From NCBI GenBank assembly GCA_026984135.1, contig JALSSR010000191.1:1-42747 (forward strand): a stretch of DNA of 42,747 nt. The letters are read 5' to 3'. The notes below the pieces were generated by a model, which saw only the letters and a program-made list of their open reading frames with translations, was not told where the DNA came from and made no database searches. Each line of letters starts with the position of its first letter. Position 1 is the first letter of the stretch. Shown here piece by piece: positions 1 to 8,357 of the stretch. This DNA is from Bacteroidales bacterium. Its GTDB lineage: Bacteria; Bacteroidota; Bacteroidia; Bacteroidales; JAADJA01. Position numbers and translations under genes: made by a program.

Positions 1-678
1 GTTCCCGCACAGGATACAACTCTTACTGCAGTATGTTTCGGAAGTTGCTTCCCTTGTGCAGGTCAGGTCACCGTTACTTTCAGGGTTGATATGTCGGAAC
101 AAACTATCTCCGCCGACGGAATACATATTGCAGGTTCAATGCAGGGATGGGATCCCGCCTCTTCCCAAATGACCGATATGGGAAATAATGTTTATGCAAT
201 ATCTTTCGCCGTTAATTCATTTGAGCAGGTTCAATACAAATTTATCAACGGAATAAGCTGGGATTTTGCCGAAACAGTCCCCGAAGAATGCGGTGTGCCC
301 GACGGATTCGGCGGCTTCAACCGTTTTCTTGATGTCCCTGAATATGACACAACGTTGGTTGCCGTTTGTTTTGGTAGTTGCATACCTTGTGCCACCGGAA
401 TTGATGAAGAAAATATCGTTTATGACGGTATCACGGGTATCTTCCCTAATCCTTTCAGAGATAAAATATCGGTCAACTATTCTCTTGCAGGTAAATCAAA
501 TGCTGAAATTTCCATTTACAACAGTTTCGGAGAGAAGGTATTTGATAAGACAGATATTAATTCGGACAAAGGTATGAATAGTGTTACAATTTCATTGGAT
601 AGATTGCCCAAGGGAATATATTTTGTTATGCTGAAAGTTAACGGAAATATTATTCAGACTGAAAAAATTGTAAAATAA
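1..678 (+). CDS. Secreted repeat protein, 3' end only, with type IX sorting domain
   Basis: The frame is open from the first base of the window, so this is the 3' part of a larger gene. An ATG at 91 is internal. The visible protein holds at least one complete module of about 105 residues resembling a starch-binding/CBM-like beta-sandwich: it starts VTVTFRVDMS, has IHIAGSMQGWDP in the middle, and closes with a short Cys-rich strap. The strap occurs twice, as AVCFGSCFPCA near residue 20 and AVCFGSCIPCA just before the tail, so the protein is built of tandem copies. The last 75 or so residues (from GIFPNPF to IIQTEKIVK) form a typical type A T9SS C-terminal sorting domain, so the protein should cross the outer membrane and be cell-attached or released. 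What lies upstream, possibly a catalytic domain, cannot be seen. Carbohydrate binding is inferred from the fold-like motif only. Confidence 0.85.
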   Translation, partial: VPAQDTTLTAVCFGSCFPCAGQVTVTFRVDMSEQTISADGIHIAGSMQGWDPASSQMTDMGNNVYAISFAVNSFEQVQYKFINGISWDFAETVPEECGVPDGFGGFNRFLDVPEYDTTLVAVCFGSCIPCATGIDEENIVYDGITGIFPNPFRDKISVNYSLAGKSNAEISIYNSFGEKVFDKTDINSDKGMNSVTISLDRLPKGIYFVMLKVNGNIIQTEKIVK

Positions 679-698
679 TATATTTTTGTGTAAATTTG
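667..698 (+). promoter_or_regulatory. Bacteroidota-type promoter of the DUF433/DUF5615 pair
   Basis: ATTG at 667-670 and TAAATTTG at 691-698 are 20 nt apart and match the -33 (TTTG/TTG) and -7 (TAnnTTTG) elements of the Bacteroidota primary sigma factor. Transcription would start near 705, about 13 nt before the ATG at 718. The -33 element overlaps the last codons of the preceding gene. Confidence 0.55.
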
Positions 699-717
699 CG
701 CTTTAAATTTATGCTAT

Positions 718-954
718 ATGAAATTTCCTGATATAGAAAGAGTAACATTTGATCCGGATATTATGGGTGGTAAACCTTGCATTCGCGGAATGAGAGTTAC
801 GGTCGGCACTATTACCGGTCTTGTTGCTTCCGGGATTTCTTTTAAGGATATTCTAAAACTATATCCCTATTTGGAGGAGGATGATATCAAAGCGGCCTTA
901 ACTTATGCTGCTTGGAGAACTGAAGAGTACGACTTATCATTACAAGCTTCATGA
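718..954 (+). CDS. DUF433 family protein, probable antitoxin
   Basis: A 78-residue protein with the DUF433 signature: D-P-D-I-M-G-G-K-P-C-I-R-G near residues 12-24, followed by the helical V-G-T-I-T-G-L-V-A-S-G and the Y-P-Y-L-E-E-D-D-I turn. DUF433 proteins are small winged-helix-like DNA-binding proteins usually found directly upstream of a DUF5615 PIN-like gene, and this pair has that arrangement. Its stop overlaps the next start (ATGA at 951-954), which implies translational coupling. The likely role is antitoxin and autoregulator of the two-gene module. A good promoter lies just upstream. Family assignment is firm; toxin-antitoxin function is inferred from context. Confidence 0.85.
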   Translation: MKFPDIERVTFDPDIMGGKPCIRGMRVTVGTITGLVASGISFKDILKLYPYLEEDDIKAALTYAAWRTEEYDLSLQAS

Positions 955-1319
955 AAATAGTTTTGGATATGAATTTATCACCAGTATGGGGTCCTTTTTT
1001 GAAAAAGGCAGGACATATTGCTATACATTGGAGTGAAATAGGGGCAAAAAATGCCCCTGATACCGAGATTATGAATTGGGCCAGAAAAAATGACTTTGTT
1101 GTATTTACACATGACCTTGACTTTAGTGCTTTATTGTATGCAACTAAAGCTTGTGCACCAAGCGTTATTCAAGTGAGAGTGGATGACTTGAGACCGGTTG
1201 CTATTGGCGATAAAGTAGTTTTAGCTATACAAAAATTAGAAAGTCACCTCGAACAAGGTTGTTTGGTTACGATTGACACAAATAAAAACAGAATTCGCTT
1301 ACTACCTTTAATTAAATAA
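951..1319 (+). CDS. DUF5615 PIN-like protein, probable toxin nuclease
   Basis: 122 residues. The N-terminus MKIVLDMNLSP carries the first acidic residue (D6) of the PIN-like fold, and VVFTHDLDFSALL near residues 50-62 holds the second acidic cluster (H-D-x-D-F), both typical of DUF5615. The family is regarded as a Mut7-C/PIN-type RNase fold and is normally encoded behind a DUF433 partner, as here with a 4-bp overlap. RNase activity is inferred from the fold. The D-M-N at the start (many relatives have D-E-N) keeps the Asp. Base composition is similar to the neighbours, so recent transfer is not evident. Confidence 0.85.
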   Translation: MKIVLDMNLSPVWGPFLKKAGHIAIHWSEIGAKNAPDTEIMNWARKNDFVVFTHDLDFSALLYATKACAPSVIQVRVDDLRPVAIGDKVVLAIQKLESHLEQGCLVTIDTNKNRIRLLPLIK

Positions 1320-1342
1320 ACACGATTTTTGACATTTGAACT

Positions 1343-1990
1343 ATGCTTGGAGATATTCTATTAATACAGGAAAAACATAAAAAGGCAGGGGAGATCATCA
1401 TCCGGAAAATCCTTGAAAATAAAGATAAAAGATACATTGTGGCAATTTCGGGTGAATCCGGCTCCGGAAAATCCGAATTGACGCACGTTATAGCCAAAGG
1501 TTTGCGTAAATACGGAATATTTGCAAAGCCTTTACACACTGACAATTACTACAATACTCTACCTCTTGAAAGACGGGAATGGCGTGTTAAAAACGGTATT
1601 GAAAATGTAGTGGGCCCGGATGAATACAAATGGGATGAGATTTATCAAAACCTTGACGATTTTAAAAATAAAAGAGTTTCCGAAATGCCCTGTGTTGACC
1701 TTGTTACCGAACAGGTTGACAGACTAATAACCGATTTTGGGGAGGTGGATATGCTCATTGTTGACGGGTTGTATGCCATTAAAGCCGAAGGAGTTGATCT
1801 TAGGGTCTTCATTGATCTCACCTACCTTGAAACAAAAGAAAAACACACAAAAGATGCCCGCGGAAAAGAGGTTATGGATGAGGTTCGCTGGGCCACGCTT
1901 GCGCAGGAGCATAAAATGGTGCAAAAATTAAAACCTTTGGCTGATTTGCTTATAACCGGGGATTACAAAGTGACGGAAGTTAAGGTATAG
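1343..1990 (+). CDS. Uridine kinase-like P-loop kinase
   Basis: 215 residues. Walker A motif GESGSGKS at residues 37-44, a lid-like D-N-Y-Y segment near 66-69 (TDNYYNTLP) and a Walker B-like MLIVDGLYAI place it in the uridine kinase/phosphoribulokinase family. Udk-type enzymes phosphorylate uridine and cytidine with ATP or GTP; this divergent branch is common in Bacteroidota and its substrate is not established. The helix before the P-loop (residues 1-30) is longer than in classical Udk. It starts 23 nt after the DUF5615 gene on the same strand and is followed by a convergent protease gene, so it may be the last gene of a short transcript. General kinase fold is certain; uridine specificity is a guess, so no symbol is given. 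Confidence 0.75.
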   Translation: MLGDILLIQEKHKKAGEIIIRKILENKDKRYIVAISGESGSGKSELTHVIAKGLRKYGIFAKPLHTDNYYNTLPLERREWRVKNGIENVVGPDEYKWDEIYQNLDDFKNKRVSEMPCVDLVTEQVDRLITDFGEVDMLIVDGLYAIKAEGVDLRVFIDLTYLETKEKHTKDARGKEVMDEVRWATLAQEHKMVQKLKPLADLLITGDYKVTEVKV

Positions 1991-2007
1991 CAAAATACCC
2001 CAAAGAT

Positions 2008-4728
2008 CTACTCCGGCACTCCGCCGGTTTTACCGAAATTCAGAATTAATTTCTCATTCTTGTCGGGATTGTCCGATTGTCCGTCAAGGTTAAAGTCTGT
2101 GGTGTAGTATCCTGTTTTGCCGGCATTCTGGTTCCACAATGCAGTCTTGTCATCACCGTTGATTTTTCCGTCGGCATTACAGTCACCGCTGTACATCCCG
2201 AAAAGGCCGTTCCCAAGGTACTTTTGCGGATCACTACCAAGAGCCTGCGAAGCGGAGCTTGTAAAGTCATAGAAATATGTATCGCCTGATTTTGGAGGTG
2301 TGGTCGCCGAGATTACGTCAAGATGGTTCCTCTGGCGTATTATCACAAAAAGGTTTTTTTCAATTTCAACATCAAATTGCGGAAAAGAAATTCCGTCTAA
2401 GGATACTATTGAGCCGTCGCTTAATAAAAAGGCTGCCTGTAAAGCAATTTGAGTATTCTCATTCGCAAGCTCTGCCTGTGTTGTATCCCTTAACTCAATC
2501 AAAACCCAGTCAACAACGTTGGCCGGAACCGCTGAAACGCTTTCATCTCCGGTGTAATTCCAAGGTGCAGTGTCGAAAGGCTGGTCTGTGGGTATCAATA
2601 CTCCCGGATTCATATCCGTACCGTTAAAAGGCCCTTCAAGATATACTTTTGTATTGAGAAAAAACCTGTTGTCCTGAGCAATAACCACTTCAAACGTATC
2701 GGGCAGGCAGTTATAGCCGGATACGATGAGACTGGCAATTCCGGGTTCGGTGAACAACGAGTCGAAAATGACAATAGCCTCACCGGCGGAATTTGTTTTT
2801 GCAGAGCCATATAAAATTCCATCTTTTAAGAAAGTGCAGGTGAAATTTTCAAGAGGACTGCCGTTTTCGGAAACATTTACTATTGTTGAAGCCGCTCCTG
2901 TCTTTATCGTATCTTCATAAACCACAGTTTCTGTTATCGGTTCGTCAGTCCACACGCTAAGCGCAGGATCTCCGAGAATATTTATGTCATAAAAGTTCCA
3001 TCTTAATGCTCCGTCTTCCCATTGTCCGGGTGCGGTTACCCAGGGTGCCGTCTGAATTTTGCACTCCACGAAAGCAGAGCCGATATGATTCATCTTTTCA
3101 TTATAAAGGGCATCCAGCATTTCGCGATGAAGATGTTCGGCAGGGCCTTCCGTTTGACCTTCGTTAAACCAGCCGTAACGGGAGTTTCCTATGACTGCAA
3201 CGGCGAAATTCTGAATACAAACCATCCTTTCAAGTATGCAATCGCTGTTGTCATAAGCCCCGCATATGCAGCCGTGAGTTTGCAATAATGTATAGTTATG
3301 ATCAATTCCGTTGGCTCCGTAAAAATTAGCATCCGTTATATCCGAATTATACATGTGAGCCACGTAATTGGAATTAGCATGGCCGACGTGGTGGACAAAC
3401 TGTTTACCACTGTTGATTTTATTCATTAAATCCGTTTTACCCCAGGATACATTACGCTCATACAAGGAGTCAATATTATCATCCGGTGGAATACAATTTG
3501 TAGTATATCCGTTGTCACTTCTGTTTCCAATCAACAAATTCATATAATCGGCACCCCAGGTTTCGGGGTTACTCCATAGGTGCTCACCGGCAAGTAACGG
3601 ATCTCTCAGCTCTCCCAAAACCGGATGATTTTGATAATAGATACTTTTATGAATCATATTGGATAATTCCGTGGCATTGCTGAATGAGAAACGTGCAACT
3701 GCAATATCCGGCAGAAGGTCATCCTCACCGGGTTCACCCCAACGATTATCTCCGTCGTCGTTCCAATTGCCGTCCAAAGCCGAATAATAGAGGTCCGCAG
3801 GAATATTATTATCAGAGTATCCGCTGCCGGATTGGACATAACAATAGAATCCCCTGTAAGGAACATATTCCACATCTCCTCCAAGCAGGACATACTCAAC
3901 GGAATGGCTCTGGTACTCCCCAATGATAAAATTTCTTATCTTTTCAGGATTATCCTGACCTGTAGAGTTTGCATAAATATATTCTGTTGTTGTTACTTGT
4001 GCTTTAATCCCTCTGCCTGTGTAACTTTCAACCAAATCCTGAAAGTCTGCTTCATATTGCGATGGTGTTATGATAAGCATTTGATAATCATCTGATTTTG
4101 AATTTACAACAGGATATTGTTTAATAACCGAAGGGTTTTGCGAATAGTTCAATACCCTGTTTTTAATAAATTCGGATGAAGTAAGATTCCGCAATGCATT
4201 TTCCGAAGCGGCGGATTTTTTTGTTGTGATGATAATCTTTACTTTGGAAAAATAGGAGAGCCGGCCCGTGACGGGATTGTATTTTACAGGTGTGAATGTT
4301 GACAAAGCAAATGCATATCCGTTAAGATATTCTGTTGTTGTACTACCGGTGTTTTTTTCAGGGTAAGAAGCATTTGTGGAATAAACGGTTTTATTGAGCC
4401 GGAACTCCATCTTTGTGGTGTCAGACAGAGGCCTGGATTGTTGCTGCGGATAGAGGCGAAAGTGTCCGGGAACAGTCACTTCTTCCATTCCTATAAAATC
4501 TATTGATGAAACAGCCGTTCCCGGAGGTAAAAGCAACTTGACTGCACAGTAGGGGAGAGCAGGTTCGCCGGTCTTTCCCGCAATAAAAGTATTGCTGAAA
4601 TTTGCAATTTGATATCCTTGTGATTCAGTAATTTGAATATCATCAAAAAAGTATTCTTTTTCAATTGTTTGTGCAATCAGCGATAAGAATAAAACAGATA
4701 ATGAAAACGTAAGAAACAATTTTTTCAT
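2008..4728 (-). CDS. Gingipain-family (C25) cysteine protease with dockerin-like C-terminus
   Basis: 906 residues with a signal peptide (MKKLFLTFSLSVLFLSLIAQ). Residues about 20-190 resemble the C25 propeptide, and about 210-600 form the C25 catalytic domain. The probable dyad is His450 (HVGHANSNY) and Cys487 (THGCICGAYD). A beta-sandwich region follows (about 615-700) and then a domain of unknown type. The last 70 residues hold two calcium-loop-like repeats, D-C-N-A-D-G-K-I-N-G-D-D and D-F-N-L-D-G-Q-S-D-N-P-D, resembling dockerin EF-hands, and the protein ends in GKTGGVPE. No ordinary PNP-containing type A T9SS tail is visible, although this protease family is normally exported by T9SS. The start ATG at 4728 gives a clean signal peptide. 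It stands alone on the minus strand, separated by 92 nt from the exporter operon upstream. Endopeptidase function is well supported; substrate preference cannot be read. Confidence 0.85.
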   Translation of the reverse strand: MKKLFLTFSLSVLFLSLIAQTIEKEYFFDDIQITESQGYQIANFSNTFIAGKTGEPALPYCAVKLLLPPGTAVSSIDFIGMEEVTVPGHFRLYPQQQSRPLSDTTKMEFRLNKTVYSTNASYPEKNTGSTTTEYLNGYAFALSTFTPVKYNPVTGRLSYFSKVKIIITTKKSAASENALRNLTSSEFIKNRVLNYSQNPSVIKQYPVVNSKSDDYQMLIITPSQYEADFQDLVESYTGRGIKAQVTTTEYIYANSTGQDNPEKIRNFIIGEYQSHSVEYVLLGGDVEYVPYRGFYCYVQSGSGYSDNNIPADLYYSALDGNWNDDGDNRWGEPGEDDLLPDIAVARFSFSNATELSNMIHKSIYYQNHPVLGELRDPLLAGEHLWSNPETWGADYMNLLIGNRSDNGYTTNCIPPDDNIDSLYERNVSWGKTDLMNKINSGKQFVHHVGHANSNYVAHMYNSDITDANFYGANGIDHNYTLLQTHGCICGAYDNSDCILERMVCIQNFAVAVIGNSRYGWFNEGQTEGPAEHLHREMLDALYNEKMNHIGSAFVECKIQTAPWVTAPGQWEDGALRWNFYDINILGDPALSVWTDEPITETVVYEDTIKTGAASTIVNVSENGSPLENFTCTFLKDGILYGSAKTNSAGEAIVIFDSLFTEPGIASLIVSGYNCLPDTFEVVIAQDNRFFLNTKVYLEGPFNGTDMNPGVLIPTDQPFDTAPWNYTGDESVSAVPANVVDWVLIELRDTTQAELANENTQIALQAAFLLSDGSIVSLDGISFPQFDVEIEKNLFVIIRQRNHLDVISATTPPKSGDTYFYDFTSSASQALGSDPQKYLGNGLFGMYSGDCNADGKINGDDKTALWNQNAGKTGYYTTDFNLDGQSDNPDKNEKLILNFGKTGGVPE

Positions 4729-4820
4729 AGGAATATTAATTTAAGATTACTGTAAAAGTAAATAACTAAAGTTTTTCAGTTCCAAAAGTACTTAAAATTC
4801 TTAAATGTCAAGATGGAAAA

Positions 4821-5981
4821 TCATATCGTCTTACGAGCGATAAATCTAAACCTAAAATAAACAGCTACACCTGAAATCAATGCCAAAATTAGCAAGTGAA
4901 GTGCTTGCGACGTGATATGTTCCGCGCCTCCGCCCATAATTGCCAGTTTTCTTACTATTTCAAGGAAAGGTGTTATGGGTATCAATGAGGATATCCATTG
5001 TAGGGGAAGCGGCATAAAACGGACGGGCCAGGAATAGCCGGAAATAAGAAATATGGGATAACTTGTAAAAGCCATTATCTCCATATATCCGATTTGACTT
5101 TTGAAAAAGGATGAAATTAAAAGCGTATAAAAAATAACTGTTGTAAGAAATAGTAACGACATAAGCGAAAGTGCAATAAGATCGCCGTTTACGGGTAAAC
5201 CGAATGCAGGGAAAACAACTGCATATATCAAAATGAAATATGCAATATAGAGTATGAAATAGAAGCCTGTTTTTGCCGATAAATATCCTCCGATTCCGGT
5301 TCGTGCATTCTCTTTTAGCTCCCTAAAACCGTTGCTTCTCTTTCTTGCAAAACTTTCTCCCAGGCCAATCAACAAAGTCTGATGAAGAATCAAGATAAAT
5401 AGTCCCGGAAGTAGGAAGTCACCGTAATTATTTGTTGGATTGTAAAGGGGTCTTAACTCCGGAATAATTGGAACGACCTGTTCCATAGCAAATTGAGGAG
5501 GCATACCCTTGGCAACAAAGTACTTCAACCTCACTCCTGCCCCTGCCATAATCATAAACTTTGAGATGCTCTCGTTCAGGGTGTTTGAGGGCAAAAAGCG
5601 GGTATTATTCAAATATAGTTTCACATCCGCACCCTGAAGTCTTTTCAGGTCGCGTTCAAAACCTTTCGGAAAAACCAGAAATCCTTCCACCTTCATACTG
5701 TTCAAAAGTCTTACACCATCTTCATAATCGTAATAAACTCCGGTCAGATTAACTTTTTGCTGCGATGCTATCAAACGGGTAAATTCTCTTGTTACAGTGG
5801 TGTTGTCGAGGTCAACAATTGCAAAAGGCACCTGCTCAATATCTTTATACATATAGATTGAGCCGAGAAAGAAAAAATAGAGTATGGGCGCAATCAAAAC
5901 GGTAAGGAGGATGGAATGATCGTCCCCTATCAGGTTCACCTCTTTGATGAAGAGCCGTTTTATGTTACCCGTATTACTCAT
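4821..5981 (-). CDS. ABC-2 type transporter permease (second of pair)
   Basis: About 386 residues from the ATG at 5981 (MSNTGNIKRL); a TTG two codons earlier is possible but less likely. Topology is one N-terminal membrane segment (LLTVLIAPILYFFFLGS), a large periplasmic domain of about 150 residues, then five membrane segments ending near the C-terminus. This is the YhhJ/YbhR/YbhS-like ABC-2 permease pattern (DrrB-like half-permease). It overlaps the end of the previous permease by 8 nt and is the last gene of a TolC-HlyD-permease-permease operon. Together the two half-permeases should form the inner-membrane channel of a tripartite exporter. No ABC ATPase gene is present in or next to the operon. 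Confidence 0.88.
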   Translation of the reverse strand: MSNTGNIKRLFIKEVNLIGDDHSILLTVLIAPILYFFFLGSIYMYKDIEQVPFAIVDLDNTTVTREFTRLIASQQKVNLTGVYYDYEDGVRLLNSMKVEGFLVFPKGFERDLKRLQGADVKLYLNNTRFLPSNTLNESISKFMIMAGAGVRLKYFVAKGMPPQFAMEQVVPIIPELRPLYNPTNNYGDFLLPGLFILILHQTLLIGLGESFARKRSNGFRELKENARTGIGGYLSAKTGFYFILYIAYFILIYAVVFPAFGLPVNGDLIALSLMSLLFLTTVIFYTLLISSFFKSQIGYMEIMAFTSYPIFLISGYSWPVRFMPLPLQWISSLIPITPFLEIVRKLAIMGGGAEHITSQALHLLILALISGVAVYFRFRFIARKTI

Positions 5982-7161
5982 TTGCAATGATTACATTTGT
6001 TGTACTTAACTTTAACTTTACTTTGATTGCCGTGTATGCACCTGCGATTCCGACCGCCAAAAATATCATCAGGGCAAGTATCTCAGGCTTAAGGTATTGC
6101 GAAGGTACATCCATTTGATATATTTTGAAAAATGCAGTCATAAAATGAGAGTAGGGAATCAAATCGGCATAAAAGTTGTCAAAAGCAGGCATTCCGAGGC
6201 GGGGAAAAGTAAAGCCGCTGAATACAAATGCCGGTGAGTTGTAAAAGAAAGCGATGTCAAGTGATAATATCTGGTCTTCAAAGATTGCGGAGATCATAAA
6301 ACCGAGAAAAATATTGGCAATGATAAACAGAAAGAAAAGAAGATAGAGCTTCGATATATCCCCCTTGACGGGAATTCCGAAAACCGTAAAAATAACACCT
6401 GTTATCAAAACCGTGATTATCATCCCGAACATCAGGTATGTCAATGCTTTCCCGAGCAGTATATTTGTTACGCTTCGTCCCGACAAATCAAAAAGCTCAT
6501 AAAAAGTTCCTTCCTGAAATTCGGAATTGATTGCCCGCGTGGCAACAAAAAAGATAATCATCTGAAGCAAAACCGTCAGAAGTCCGGGCACGAGATAGTA
6601 AAGATAATTGTAATATGGATTGTATAATGCATTGGAATGAACCGTTATAGGCATGGTCAGATTATAAGCCTGGCGATGCGTGAGTCCGGCGGCTTTAAAT
6701 TTTTCAATAAGTATTCCCGAAGATACGGTAGTGGCTATTGTCAAAGCTTCGCGTTTAAGAATATTCCCGAAAACGATATTTGTGGAGTTGGTAAAAATAG
6801 TTACCTGCACCTTTTTCCCTTTTAAAATGTTCTTATACATGTCTTTGGGGAGGACAAAAACAGCCTCAATGTCAGGGTGATTGAGGAAATATGTTGACAT
6901 ATCGTCATCCGAGGTAAGATATTCATCAACGCTGATACCTTTGGAGGCATTGAGAAACCTGACAAATGTTGCGGATAGCGATGAATTGTCGCGGTCGTAA
7001 ACGGCAACGGGAATACTATGAAGGCCACCCCTGATATAGATAAAAGCCAGAAAGAAATATACAATCAAAGGGACATAGAACAATAGGTTCCGCGTGGAAC
7101 TTCTGCCCGCCACTCTGTCTATTTCCCTTAGGAATACAGCTATAAAAGGAATTTTTGCCAT
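5974..7161 (-). CDS. ABC-2 type transporter permease (first of pair)
   Basis: 395 residues with the same plan as its downstream partner: an N-terminal membrane segment (NLLFYVPLIVYFFLAFIYI), a periplasmic domain with the A-V-Y-D-R-D-N-S-S-L-S motif typical of YbhR/YhhJ permeases (residues 53-63), then five C-terminal membrane segments. The partner has the matching A-I-V-D-L-D-N-T motif, so the two genes are diverged paralogues, probably forming a heterodimer. The ATG lies 15 nt after the HlyD gene stop. Substrates of such systems include drugs, bile-like amphiphiles and organic solvents in other bacteria; nothing here fixes the substrate. Confidence 0.88.
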   Translation of the reverse strand: MAKIPFIAVFLREIDRVAGRSSTRNLLFYVPLIVYFFLAFIYIRGGLHSIPVAVYDRDNSSLSATFVRFLNASKGISVDEYLTSDDDMSTYFLNHPDIEAVFVLPKDMYKNILKGKKVQVTIFTNSTNIVFGNILKREALTIATTVSSGILIEKFKAAGLTHRQAYNLTMPITVHSNALYNPYYNYLYYLVPGLLTVLLQMIIFFVATRAINSEFQEGTFYELFDLSGRSVTNILLGKALTYLMFGMIITVLITGVIFTVFGIPVKGDISKLYLLFFLFIIANIFLGFMISAIFEDQILSLDIAFFYNSPAFVFSGFTFPRLGMPAFDNFYADLIPYSHFMTAFFKIYQMDVPSQYLKPEILALMIFLAVGIAGAYTAIKVKLKLSTTNVIIANE

Positions 7162-7176
7162 TTACGCGAAAATATA

Positions 7177-8157
7177 TCAGAATGAAATTTGCACTGTCAT
7201 ACCCGGTCTTAGTCCATCAGCTTTGCCAACGGGTTTAAGATGAACCTCAAAAGTTTTAAGATCCAGCTCACCCTTTTCTTTTACCGGAGTCCAGTTGGCA
7301 AAATCAGCCATTGGAGCGATATAACTAACCTTGAATTTAAGTTTTTCGTAACCAAGTCCGGGGACTGTTCCCTCTATTTCGGTTCCTTTTTTGAAACTTT
7401 CAAGGTAATCCTCTCTGACATTTACGACTGCGTGAATCTTTTCGGGTATTTGAATTGTGAGCACCGGATATCCGGGCCCCATAACCTCTCCCTCTTCGGC
7501 AATCTTAGCACTTATCTCCCCCGAAACCGGTGCTTTGATTCTCAGTTGTTTATAAAACGCTTTAGCTTCGTTATAAACATTACGCGCCTGCTCCAGCTGA
7601 CCTTTTGCCATCCCGATTTCCTCATTGGTAGCACCTTTTTTTGCCATATCGTAAATGGCCTTTGCAGCTTCCATTTGCTCTTTCGACGCATTATATTTAA
7701 ACTCCAGTTCATCCATTTCCTGACGGGAGATAATGCTGTCGGCAAACAGTAGCTGAAAACGTTCATATGTTTTCTTTGCAAATTCATATTGACTTTTGGC
7801 CATCTCATATTGGTTTCCGGCGGCTTTTATCTCCTCTTCCCTGGCTCCCTTTTCAGCTTTTTTAACAAGGTTATCCGCACTTTTCAGCACACCTTCGGCC
7901 TGTCCCATTTTTGCATCCATTATGTCGGTCTCAAGAGTGTACAACACCTGACCCTTTTTAACCATATCGCCTTTATCAACGAGAATGCTGTCAATCCTTC
8001 CCGGCAGTTCTGACGAAACATTGACTTCCGTTGTTTCGCAAACCCCGATAAACACTTTCGGCTGCGGCCTGTTAAGCCTTATCAGTAAGATAATAACCGC
8101 AACGATTATTATTATTGCCGGAATGCTTAAAATCAATAAGTACTTTTTATTTTTCAT
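7177..8157 (-). CDS. HlyD/EmrA-type membrane fusion (periplasmic adaptor) protein
   Basis: 326 residues. One N-terminal membrane anchor (residues about 6-27), then a biotinyl-lipoyl-like half motif (PGRIDSILVDKGDMVKKGQV), a long alpha-helical hairpin of heptad-rich sequence (about 80-195) containing the duplicated segment K-A-x-K-G-A-(R/T)-(E/N)-E-E-I, the second lipoyl half (IKAPVSGEISAKIAEEGEV), and a beta-barrel domain ending GLRPGMTVQISF. It bridges inner-membrane permeases to the TolC channel. It is encoded between the TolC homologue and the ABC-2 permeases, in the same order as YhiI/YbhG systems. There is a 200-nt gap after the TolC gene. Confidence 0.9.
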   Translation of the reverse strand: MKNKKYLLILSIPAIIIIVAVIILLIRLNRPQPKVFIGVCETTEVNVSSELPGRIDSILVDKGDMVKKGQVLYTLETDIMDAKMGQAEGVLKSADNLVKKAEKGAREEEIKAAGNQYEMAKSQYEFAKKTYERFQLLFADSIISRQEMDELEFKYNASKEQMEAAKAIYDMAKKGATNEEIGMAKGQLEQARNVYNEAKAFYKQLRIKAPVSGEISAKIAEEGEVMGPGYPVLTIQIPEKIHAVVNVREDYLESFKKGTEIEGTVPGLGYEKLKFKVSYIAPMADFANWTPVKEKGELDLKTFEVHLKPVGKADGLRPGMTVQISF

Positions 8158-8357
8158 TGTTAATAATTTTTGATAGCTACGGTGTTTTTAAACCGGCATT
8201 ATTTTTATTTTCCGGTTCTTCCTTGCCATAATAAAAAATGTATTTTAAAATTTCCTTTTTTTCTAATCATAAAATAAAAAACAATTTCCTTTTTCCCCTT
8301 ACAAAATTACAAAGGTAGAGTAAAACCCGAGTATAAAAACCTAACTGTTTCCATACT

